DNA of 64,000 bases, from the NCBI RefSeq assembly GCF_900116805.1, contig NZ_FPBV01000001.1, positions 372,001 through 436,000 of the forward strand. Reading direction: 5' to 3'. Numbering within the stretch: the stretch's first letter is position 1; each line of letters begins with the position of its first letter. Below the pieces are notes generated by a model that made no database searches, was not told the origin of the DNA, and was given only the letters and a program-made list of their open reading frames with translations. Both the position numbers and the translations under genes were made by a program. Source of the stretch: Paenalicyclobacillus macrosporangiidus (lineage in GTDB: Bacteria; Bacillota; Bacilli; Alicyclobacillales; Alicyclobacillaceae). Below, in pieces: positions 27,651 through 34,938 of this stretch.

Positions 27651-28502
27651 TCAGGCCGTGGGGGTGCGGTCGAGCAACAGATCGATCTCGCTCTTGTACT
27701 TGCCCTCCGGCGTCTCGAGGATCTGCGGGATCCCGCGCAAGACCTCGTGGTGGACGATGCGTTTGAGGGCCTCGAGGCCGATGGACCCCTCGCCGATGTT
27801 GGCGTGCCGGTCCTTACGAGAATTGAACGGGGTCTTGGAGTCGTTGATGTGCGCCACCTTGAGGCGGTCCAAGCCCAGCACCTCGTCGAAGTGGTGCAGG
27901 AACCCGTCGAAGTCGTTGACGATGTCGTAGCCGTAGCTGTAATTGTGGCAGGTGTCGATGCACACGCCGAGCTTGTCCTGATGTTTGACGCGGCTGATGA
28001 TCTCCGCAATCTGCTCGAGCGAATTGCCCACTTTCGAGCCGTCGCCCGCCATGGTCTCGAGGCAGATGGTGAGTTTCTCCTCACCGGTCAGAATGCTGTT
28101 GAGGGCTTCCGCGATCCGCTCGATGGCGTAGGCCTCGCCCTCGCCCACATGGCTGCCGGGGTGCATGACGATGTACCGGAAGCCCAGGTACTCCACCCGT
28201 TCAATCTCTTCCTTCAACACCATCACGCCGTAGTCCCAGGTCTCCGGCTTCGGGCTCGCCAGGTTGACCAGGTAGGACAGGTGCACGACCGGATCGACGA
28301 TGTCGTGCTCGGCCATCAGGGCGAGCGCTTCATCGCGGTGGAATTCGGTGATGGGCCGTGCCTTGCCGCCGCGGTTGCTGCGCGTGTAGATCATGTAGGT
28401 GTTGGCTTCGTAGGAAAGGGTCTCCTCGACGGCGGCCAACAACCCTGTCTTGGCGACAGACACGTTGGCGCCGAGCAGAATTCGGTCTTCAGTGGATGGC
28501 AC
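27651..28502 (-). CDS. nfo: Endonuclease IV (AP endonuclease)
   Basis: 283 residues from a GTG at 28502 behind GAGGAGG. The Zn-ligand blocks of endonuclease IV are present: VMHPGSHVGEG, ICLETMAGDGSKVG, VCIDTCHNYSYGYD, VAHINDSKTPFNSRKDRHAN and NIGEGSIG, closing with QILETPEGK. The enzyme cuts DNA at abasic sites in base-excision repair. Length is close to B. subtilis YqfS (Nfo). It appears monocistronic. Confidence 0.93.
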   Translation of the reverse strand: MPSTEDRILLGANVSVAKTGLLAAVEETLSYEANTYMIYTRSNRGGKARPITEFHRDEALALMAEHDIVDPVVHLSYLVNLASPKPETWDYGVMVLKEEIERVEYLGFRYIVMHPGSHVGEGEAYAIERIAEALNSILTGEEKLTICLETMAGDGSKVGNSLEQIAEIISRVKHQDKLGVCIDTCHNYSYGYDIVNDFDGFLHHFDEVLGLDRLKVAHINDSKTPFNSRKDRHANIGEGSIGLEALKRIVHHEVLRGIPQILETPEGKYKSEIDLLLDRTPTA

Positions 28503-28657
28503 GTCGCAAGCCTCCTCGCAATGGTTCGGACTCAGCATACCAACTTTGTTGAGAAAAGGGAACGCCGCCTCCTGCGCCGCAAGTGCCCTGTCCGCAGGGG
28601 AGACCGGCACGCCCGTTCCATCATGCGTTTCATCCGCCGATCCGGCGGCGGGTGTAC

Positions 28658-28663
28658 TATAAT
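28658..28663 (+). promoter_or_regulatory. -10 TATAAT immediately before the M23 gene
   Basis: A perfect TATAAT ends seven bases before the ATG at 28670. The predicted transcript would start at or within a base of the ATG, i.e. a leaderless message. No clear -35 is seen 16-18 bases upstream. Confidence 0.5.
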
Positions 28664-28669
28664 GGGAAC

Positions 28670-29608
28670 ATGCGGTGGGCAAAATCTTTCACGGTGGCCG
28701 CGGTTGCGGTAAAGCTCGCGCTGCCCGCGTACGGGGCGAGCGCGTTGTGGATCCTTCCGCCAACCGGTTGGTTGGATTGGGGATTGCGCTGGCTCGGGAC
28801 GATGGCCCTCATATTGTGGTGCGGCCTTGGTTGTGCATGGCACGACGTGGGCTGGATATGGCGCAAACCGTGGTTGAGTCTGTGCGCTGTGGCCGGGACG
28901 CTGTCGATCACGAAGTTGCCAGCCCGCCCGGTCACAGGCGGCGTTTCTGCGGATGCCATCCTCTGGGCTCTGCTCGGGCTTTGGTTCGGCCGCATGGCCT
29001 TGGCCGCTTGGCGCGGACGGCGCTGCCCGAACGGGGCGGTTGACCTGGCGTTTCCCCTGCGCCACGGAACGTATGTGGTCGTGCAAGGGGGGAGCACGAA
29101 GGCGGTAAATTATCACCACCCGCATCCGCTTCAAACGTACGCGCTGGACGTGGTCAAGGTGAACCGGTGGGGCGTGCGGTGCAGAGGTTTCCTTCCTGCT
29201 CCGCTCGAGCGCTATTTCATCTTCGGCGATCCGGTCTACAGCCCGTGTGCCGGACAGGTGGTGCAGGCGGAAGGGAATGCGGAGGACACGCCGCTCCCGC
29301 ATTCGGACCCCGTGCAACCGGCGGGCAACCACCTGGTGATCCGGGCGGACGGAGTCCGCGTGTGGTTGGCCCATCTGAAACGGGGAAGCCTCCGCGTGCA
29401 AGTGGGCGATTGGGTCGAGCCGGGACAACTCGTGGGGGAGGTCGGACATACGGGAAACTCCACAGAGCCTCACCTGCATGTGCACGCAGAGGTGTATCGA
29501 GACGACCTGCAACGGCACGTCGGCGTGCCGGTACGCTTTGATGGGGAATTTTTGGTGAGAAATGCTGTCGTGCACAGGGCTCCTTGCGACGCCTCTATCT
29601 TTTTCTGA
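28670..29608 (+). CDS. Membrane-anchored M23 (LytM-type) peptidase
   Basis: 312 residues. Three or four hydrophobic segments in the first 110 residues precede an M23 domain. Metal ligands are plausible: a His/Asp pair in HPLQTYALDV and the HxH in EPHLHVHAE; LVIRADGVRVWLAHLKRGS carries the further His. The fold is that of peptidoglycan endopeptidases and of related M23 proteins without known substrate. The ATG at 28670 has no Shine-Dalgarno and lies seven bases after a TATAAT, so leaderless translation is possible; upstream in-frame starts would sit across the promoter. The gene stops 55 bases before the acylase gene. Confidence 0.82.
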   Translation: MRWAKSFTVAAVAVKLALPAYGASALWILPPTGWLDWGLRWLGTMALILWCGLGCAWHDVGWIWRKPWLSLCAVAGTLSITKLPARPVTGGVSADAILWALLGLWFGRMALAAWRGRRCPNGAVDLAFPLRHGTYVVVQGGSTKAVNYHHPHPLQTYALDVVKVNRWGVRCRGFLPAPLERYFIFGDPVYSPCAGQVVQAEGNAEDTPLPHSDPVQPAGNHLVIRADGVRVWLAHLKRGSLRVQVGDWVEPGQLVGEVGHTGNSTEPHLHVHAEVYRDDLQRHVGVPVRFDGEFLVRNAVVHRAPCDASIFF

Positions 29609-29618
29609 ATCCATTCAT

Positions 29619-29624
29619 TATACT
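29619..29624 (+). promoter_or_regulatory. -10 TATACT of the acylase gene
   Basis: TATACT lies four bases before the 9-bp inverted repeat. No good -35 is visible at the usual distance, which would fit an activator-dependent or weak promoter. Confidence 0.4.
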
Positions 29625-29627
29625 GAA

Positions 29628-29649
29628 CCATACCAACCGTTTGGTATGG
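29628..29649 (+). promoter_or_regulatory. Inverted-repeat operator before the acylase gene
   Basis: Perfect 9-bp arms CCATACCAA and TTGGTATGG around CCGT. The site covers the likely start of transcription and its right arm runs into the GGAGG ribosome binding site of the acylase gene. Shape and size suit a TetR-family repressor; no candidate regulator is encoded next to it. Confidence 0.72.
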
Positions 29650-29662
29650 AGGCGGTGCTCCG

Positions 29663-32227
29663 GTGCGGCGACGGCGGAGAATCGGAAGATGGGTGAACGG
29701 ATTGTGCGCGGCAGGGGCGACCTTGGTTCTTGGCGATCTCGCCGCGTTCGGGGGAGGTCCGCTCCCGCCCTTGGGGTCAGCGTTCAATCCCGGCACGGGG
29801 GTGTGGACGGCGGCGAAGGACGCGGAGTTGCCGCGGGACACGTCCCTGCGCGTCCCCGGGCTGCAGCAGCCCGTGCAAGTGAAGTTTGATGCGAACGGCA
29901 CGGCGTACATCGACGCGAAGACCGACCACGACCTGTTTCTCGCCCTCGGGTATCTGCACGCCAAGAACCGCCTGTTCCAGATGGACCTGATGCGCCGCCA
30001 GGGAGAAGGACGGCTGGCGGAGATCGTCGGTGCGAAGGCGTTGCCGTCCGACGAGCTGGAGCTGCAGTTGGGCCTGTTGCGGACGGCCCAGCAGGAGTGG
30101 AATCAGATGGGGCCAGGGAGTCCCGCACGGCAAGCGCTCCTGGCGTACACCGATGGCGTCAACGCCTGCATCGGCGAGGAGAAGCGAAACGGCACCCTGC
30201 CCATGATGTTCAAGCTCCTCGGGTATGAACCGAAGCCCTGGACGCCGGTGGATACGCTCGTGATCCAGGGGGACATGACGCAGACCCTCGATTTCACCAC
30301 GACGCCGCTGGACTACGCGCTCCTGGTGCAGTCGCTGGGGTACGACCGCACGATGGCCTGGTTCCCGGTGCAGCCGCCGAACGCGCAGAACCCGTACGAC
30401 CCCGGTCCCTACCGCAAGGACCCGCCAGCCCCGATGGAGCAGCCGGTGCCGGCGGTGCTCCCCGCGACCATGCAGGGGACATCCTTCAAGGCTGCGTCTC
30501 GGCAGATCGGGCCTTCACAAGGTCGATGGGCTCCCCCGGCGGCGGACACGGCCGCCGTCCTCGACGTGCTGGAACGTCTGCGAAATCTGCCTCCGGCGGC
30601 GATTCACCGCGGATCGAACAGCAACAACTGGGCGGTGGACGGGACGAAGACGGCGTCGGGAAAGCCGATGCTGGCGGGCGATCCGCACCTCAACCAGACC
30701 TTGCCGGCCATCTGGTATCAGGTGGCGGCGAGATCGCCCTCCTACGACTTCAGCGGCGTCAGCATCCCGGGGACGCCGGTGGTGTTGATTGGCAAGAACC
30801 AGCACATCGCGTGGAGCCTGACCAACGTCCAGAACCAGGCCACGTTCTTCTACCAGGAGAAGACGGATCCCTCGCGTCCCAACCAGTATTTTTGGAACGG
30901 GGCGTGGCGCGACATGCAGGCGTTGGAATACGATATCCCTGTCAAAGGGGGAAAACCGGAGCATCTGACCGTTCCGTTGACGGTGCATGGTCCGGTGCTG
31001 ACGACCAAAGGGCAGACGCTGTCGGTGGAGTGGATCGGCGCCTTGCCGTCGCCGGACATGGAGGTCCTGTTGGGGATCCTCCGCGCGCAGAATTTCACCG
31101 AGTTCCGCGACGCCCTGAAAGACTGGCACGCTCCGTCGCAGAACTTCGTGTACGCGGACGACCAGGGCAACATCGGCCTCATCTCGGCCGGTTACTATCC
31201 CATCATCCCCAAGGGCGATCCGTGGCTGCCGCTGCCGGGCACGGGAGAGTCGGACATCGCCGGGACCATCCCCTTCGACGACATTCCGCAGGTGTACAAT
31301 CCGCCGACACACGTGGTCTTCTCGGCGAACCAGCGGGAGGTCGGGCCGGGCTACCCGTACTACATCGGCACCACCCTCGACTTTTTCGACGCCGGGTACC
31401 GGGCGTCGCGGATTGCTGACACGCTGGCCAAAGGCAACCGCATGACGATGAAGGATTTTGAGGCGCTCCAGAACGACACGCACGACGTATTGGCGATGCG
31501 CATCGTGCCGAAACTGCTGGCGGCCTTGACGGGGCAGAAACTGTCCGCGGAGGAGCAGGGGGCCCAGCGGCTGCTGGCGGCGTGGGACGGGAACATGGCC
31601 GTCGATTCGGCCGCCGCGAGCGTGTGGTGGACGTTCTGGAACCACTATCTGTCCGACACCTTCCAGCCCTGGTGGGACGCGGCCCATGTGCCGGTCGACC
31701 AAGACCCGGACCTGGCGGTCGGCCCGGAGCTCACCTCGCTCAACCAGGACCTGGAGGCGTGGACCTTGAATGACCCGGACAACCCGGCCTTTACCGCGCC
31801 CGGGCGCGCGCACCGGACGGCCCAGGACGTGATGCGCCAGGCGTTCAGCGAGGCGGTGGCGGATCTGTCAAAACAGTTGGGCGGCGAACCGGCGAGCTGG
31901 ACGTGGGGCAAGCTCCACGCGCGGCAGTTCCCGTCGCTGGCCCAGATCCCGGAGCTGGGGTATGGGCCGCGCCCAAGTGGCGGCGACCGCTGGACCGTCG
32001 ACGCGGCGAGCGGCGGCTTGGTGTCGACCGCCGGCCCGAGCTGGCGGTTCATCGTCGACTGGGGCACCGGCGTCGAAGGAGTATACCCGGGAGGCCAGAG
32101 CGAGAACCCCGCCTCGCCGTGGTATGACAACGAGATCCCGCTCTGGTGGGACGGGCGGTATTTGCCCGTGTGGCATGTGGCGGACGCGGGGCCGGGGATC
32201 CAGGCGACGTGGCGGCTCAGCCCGTGA
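29663..32227 (+). CDS. Penicillin acylase family N-terminal nucleophile amidohydrolase
   Basis: 854 residues from a GTG ten bases after GGAGG. A basic, hydrophobic N terminus acts as the export signal. A small-subunit region (LGYLHAKNRLFQMDLMRRQG near residue 95) is followed by HRGSNSNNWAVDG near residue 315. That Gly-Ser pair is the expected self-cleavage site that frees the catalytic N-terminal Ser of the large subunit. The downstream GDPHLN, VFSANQREVG and DDQGNIG blocks belong to the family. Known members hydrolyse penicillins or acyl-homoserine lactones; which applies here is open. An exported enzyme that degrades quorum signals or beta-lactams is an inference. Confidence 0.92.
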   Translation: MRRRRRIGRWVNGLCAAGATLVLGDLAAFGGGPLPPLGSAFNPGTGVWTAAKDAELPRDTSLRVPGLQQPVQVKFDANGTAYIDAKTDHDLFLALGYLHAKNRLFQMDLMRRQGEGRLAEIVGAKALPSDELELQLGLLRTAQQEWNQMGPGSPARQALLAYTDGVNACIGEEKRNGTLPMMFKLLGYEPKPWTPVDTLVIQGDMTQTLDFTTTPLDYALLVQSLGYDRTMAWFPVQPPNAQNPYDPGPYRKDPPAPMEQPVPAVLPATMQGTSFKAASRQIGPSQGRWAPPAADTAAVLDVLERLRNLPPAAIHRGSNSNNWAVDGTKTASGKPMLAGDPHLNQTLPAIWYQVAARSPSYDFSGVSIPGTPVVLIGKNQHIAWSLTNVQNQATFFYQEKTDPSRPNQYFWNGAWRDMQALEYDIPVKGGKPEHLTVPLTVHGPVLTTKGQTLSVEWIGALPSPDMEVLLGILRAQNFTEFRDALKDWHAPSQNFVYADDQGNIGLISAGYYPIIPKGDPWLPLPGTGESDIAGTIPFDDIPQVYNPPTHVVFSANQREVGPGYPYYIGTTLDFFDAGYRASRIADTLAKGNRMTMKDFEALQNDTHDVLAMRIVPKLLAALTGQKLSAEEQGAQRLLAAWDGNMAVDSAAASVWWTFWNHYLSDTFQPWWDAAHVPVDQDPDLAVGPELTSLNQDLEAWTLNDPDNPAFTAPGRAHRTAQDVMRQAFSEAVADLSKQLGGEPASWTWGKLHARQFPSLAQIPELGYGPRPSGGDRWTVDAASGGLVSTAGPSWRFIVDWGTGVEGVYPGGQSENPASPWYDNEIPLWWDGRYLPVWHVADAGPGIQATWRLSP

Positions 32228-32354
32228 TGCGCATGAGCAGGCGTCTGCGGCTGAGCCCGGTGCGAATGGCGGGTCATCGGGCGGACGCCTGGGCGTGGGC
32301 ATGGGACGATGCCATGGGATGTGCGGGCCGATGAGCGAATGAGGGGGTGGCCAT

Positions 32355-32786
32355 GTGGATACGGGGCAATCGTTCGCCGTGTACCAGGATCGGTACGAGG
32401 TACGGCGGGTGCGGAAGACGAGCAGGGGGATCACGGTGGTGTCGGCCGCGGCCGGCGCGGCGGTGGTGTGGACGGCGAACCACTGGGGATGGTGGTACGT
32501 GAGCGTGGCCGCCGGTGTGGTGCTTGGCCTCGTCCTGCGGGGGGTGTCCCGGGTGGTGTGGGCGGCGGGGCTCGCCGGTATTTTGGGGTGGCTGCTGCCG
32601 CTGGGTCTCCGTGCCGTGGAAGGCCAACCGGTGGGGCGGTTGGCGGAGCGCGTCGCGGGCGTGCTCGGCGTCGGCAGCGGGGCCGGGGCAGCCACCGCCG
32701 CCCTGGCGGTGACGGGACTCCTCGGCGCGCTGCTCTGCCTGTGCGGGGCCTGGCTGGGGGCCGCGTTGAGGCGGATGCGGGGATGA
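32355..32786 (+). CDS. Membrane protein of unknown function
   Basis: 143 residues from GTG 32355, with GAGGGGG seven bases upstream. A polar N terminus (about 25 residues) is followed by four hydrophobic segments with many Gly, Ala and Val, ending in a basic tail (ALRRMRG). No family is recognised. It lies 127 bases after the acylase stop. The high Gly/Ala content reflects GC-rich codons, so the protein-level evidence is modest. Confidence 0.5.
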   Translation: MDTGQSFAVYQDRYEVRRVRKTSRGITVVSAAAGAAVVWTANHWGWWYVSVAAGVVLGLVLRGVSRVVWAAGLAGILGWLLPLGLRAVEGQPVGRLAERVAGVLGVGSGAGAATAALAVTGLLGALLCLCGAWLGAALRRMRG

Positions 32787-33081
32787 CCCTTGGAGATGGA
32801 CAGTCCCGTTGTCCGATTTTGCGGCTTAACCTCCCGCTTTGTGGAGTTTCTGCGGCCTCGATCCCACGGTGAAGCAGGGTTTTCGTATGAAATCGGGCGA
32901 CCGGGCGGGCAAGAGCCCCGATTTTGCACGAGAATCCGGCTTATTCCTCCGTCCCGGTGCCGACGGACGCCGCCGATACCCGAGTTTTTGTACGAAAACC
33001 TCGCTTGCGGTGCGATCCTTTGGAGGCGAATGCGGTAATGACTTCAGCCGCTCTGAAGAATTCCACGGAAAATCAACCGTG
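32787..33081. other. Gap of about 295 bp with degenerate repeats
   Basis: No gene is supported on either strand. Three roughly 20-bp units of the form TTTTgtACGAaAatC occur at 32881, 32923 and 32985. They resemble each other more than the flanks do. No terminator is seen. Confidence 0.5.
32881..33005. repeat. Three degenerate 20-bp repeats
   Basis: The units begin TTTTCGTATGAAATCGGGC (32881), TTTTGCACGAGAATCCGGC (32923) and TTTTTGTACGAAAACCTCGC (about 32985). They share a TTTT-N2-A(C/T)GA-(A/G)AA(T/A)C core. Origin unknown. Confidence 0.5.
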
Positions 33082-34023
33082 TCACGGCGTGATCACGGAC
33101 TGAATGGCTTTGGTGAGTTCGGCCGTACCACTCAGGGATACATCGCCAATGCGGACGCCGGCCGGGAAGGTGAACGTCACCGTCGTGACGGACCCGTCTT
33201 GTGCGTAGAACTTCGCTTCAACCGGTTTGGGCGGGCCGCCTGCCGCCATCGCTCCTCCAGCGGAGATGCCCGGCGTCGAGACCTGAAGCGCGTTGAACAG
33301 CGTGACAATGCGCTGAATCCATGTCTTGTCCGTCACGGTTCGAGTCGTGGAACCGTAGGTTAAGACCACGCGCACGATATCATCTGGCAGATAGGTGTCC
33401 CGTGGCCGCTCGGGCGTGACGATGAATAGGACCTTGAGTTTAAACCGAGTGATGCCTTGCCCTTCATCCGGCGCGAAGCCGAGCTGGATGTCGGGGGCTT
33501 GTGTGGGATTGCCGGGAGCGGCGTTTACATCGGTGAAGTCGTAAAAATACGACAGCGGCTTGCCGTTCTGCCCCGTTTCACCGCGACCATCCTGATGGTA
33601 CCCGAGCTGCTCCAGTTGTTGCGTGTACCAGCCCAATATCTCGTCTTCCGAATCTTGAGATTGAAAGTACAGGACGCCGTCCACCAGATCCGCGTCGAGC
33701 GGCGTCCCGTCGTCTCCGATGCCTGGTACCGGGTTCACAGGTTGCGCATGCGGATACACGGGGAGGTACACCGTGACCACATCCTTCGGGGGTTGGATGT
33801 GATCGCTTGGCGGGAAGTGCTGAAGCACGTCCGGATCCGGTTTGAGTACCAACGGCACGCTGTGCACAGCCGGATTTTGTGAGAGATGCGACAAGAACGT
33901 GAAGTGCCTGGCGTCCGGTGGCGGTGTTGTTGCACCGGGTTCGGGCGACTGAGGTGACAGCCCACAGCCGTTGACGAGCAGCGTTAGGGCGGTGAAAGCG
34001 ACGCTCACATGCGCAGTGTTCAT
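33082..34023 (-). CDS. Lipoprotein of unknown function
   Basis: 313 residues from ATG 34023 with GAAGGGGGA upstream. The signal segment ends in a lipobox (LLVNGCG), predicting a membrane-anchored surface lipoprotein. A Pro-rich linker follows. The rest alternates beta-strand-like segments (VVTVYLPVYPHAQP, then KVLFIVTPERPRDTYL) with no recognised family; a GerMN-like or DUF fold is possible but not shown. It is divergent from the tetR-icmF pair. Confidence 0.7.
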   Translation of the reverse strand: MNTAHVSVAFTALTLLVNGCGLSPQSPEPGATTPPPDARHFTFLSHLSQNPAVHSVPLVLKPDPDVLQHFPPSDHIQPPKDVVTVYLPVYPHAQPVNPVPGIGDDGTPLDADLVDGVLYFQSQDSEDEILGWYTQQLEQLGYHQDGRGETGQNGKPLSYFYDFTDVNAAPGNPTQAPDIQLGFAPDEGQGITRFKLKVLFIVTPERPRDTYLPDDIVRVVLTYGSTTRTVTDKTWIQRIVTLFNALQVSTPGISAGGAMAAGGPPKPVEAKFYAQDGSVTTVTFTFPAGVRIGDVSLSGTAELTKAIQSVITP

Positions 34024-34191
34024 GCCAAATCCCCCTTCCATCTACAGAGACGTGTGACACGCCAGAGTCGTGACGCACCCTACTGCCAAAAGGGGCAGGC
34101 GCAGAACCCGCTGTACGTGGGGCGAGGATGCACGACCGCTGTTCCATCAAACCTGCATTTCAGTCACAGGGAAGCACGCGGCCTTTACCCC

Positions 34192-34221
34192 TTGACGCCC
34201 GTGCTTCCCGTACCCTACACT
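34192..34221 (+). promoter_or_regulatory. Promoter of the tetR-icmF unit
   Basis: TTGACG (34192-34197) and TACACT (34216-34221) are 18 bases apart, about 40 bases before the tetR GTG. Confidence 0.65.
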
Positions 34222-34225
34222 GAAA

Positions 34226-34241
34226 CTGAACGAGCGCTCAG
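34226..34241 (+). promoter_or_regulatory. Likely autoregulatory operator of the TetR regulator
   Basis: CTGAACGAGCGCTCAG: the halves CTGAACG and CGCTCAG match at six of seven paired positions around AG. It lies directly after the -10 and 20 bases before tetR. Confidence 0.6.
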
Positions 34242-34260
34242 TCGGAAACGGGGTGACGGG

Positions 34261-34887
34261 GTGTCCATCACGATTGAGAGTAACGTCAAAGATCCCGAAC
34301 GAATCCGCGAGCGGCGGGCGCAGATTGTCGCGGCGGCCGTGAAACTGTTCACCGAGAAGGGTTTTCACCGTACGACGACGCGCGAGATCGCACGCGAGAG
34401 CGGCTTGTCCAACGGCGCCGTGTACGAGTATGTCAAGAGCAAGGAAGACATTCTGTTTCTCGTCTGCCAGCACATCCACCGGGAGATGAGAGCGCAGTTG
34501 GAGGCGAGTCTCTCTCCCGCGGAGTCCGGGGCAGCGCAGTTGCGGCAGGCCATTCGGGCGTTTTACGGCGTGATTGACCGGATGCAGACGGACATCCTGC
34601 TCATCTACCAGGAGAGCAAATCCCTGCCGTCCCCGTTCCTGCGCGAGGTTCTTCGCGAGGAGCAGGCCATCACCGACATTTTCGAGAGGCTGCTGCGGGC
34701 CGGGGTAGCGGATGGGTCCATCGTCGTGGCGGAGCGGGAGATCCCGCTCTTGGCGCACGACATCGTGGTCATGGGCCAGATGTGGGCGTTCCGGCGCTGG
34801 GGGCTGCGTGATGTACCGTTCACGGACTTCGTGGAGCAGCAGGTGGCGATTCTCATGCAGGCGTGCAGGGCCCGGTTGGAGGGATAA
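34261..34887 (+). CDS. TetR family regulator upstream of icmF
   Basis: 208 residues from GTG 34261; the ribosome site (CGGGGTGACGG) is modest. The N-terminal helix-turn-helix is standard: QIVAAAVKLFTEKGFHRTTT, then REIARESGLSNGAVYEYVKS. The C-terminal ligand domain (MQTDILLIYQESKSLPSPFL) resembles the FadR/YvdT-like branch that senses acyl-CoA. It sits 51 bases before icmF on the same strand and has its own palindromic operator. Control of icmF, and perhaps of itself, is the natural inference. Confidence 0.85.
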   Translation: MSITIESNVKDPERIRERRAQIVAAAVKLFTEKGFHRTTTREIARESGLSNGAVYEYVKSKEDILFLVCQHIHREMRAQLEASLSPAESGAAQLRQAIRAFYGVIDRMQTDILLIYQESKSLPSPFLREVLREEQAITDIFERLLRAGVADGSIVVAEREIPLLAHDIVVMGQMWAFRRWGLRDVPFTDFVEQQVAILMQACRARLEG

Positions 34888-34938
34888 CCTCCCGGGCATA
34901 CGTGGAGATTTTGAACATCAGCGAGGAGGGTGGCGGAG

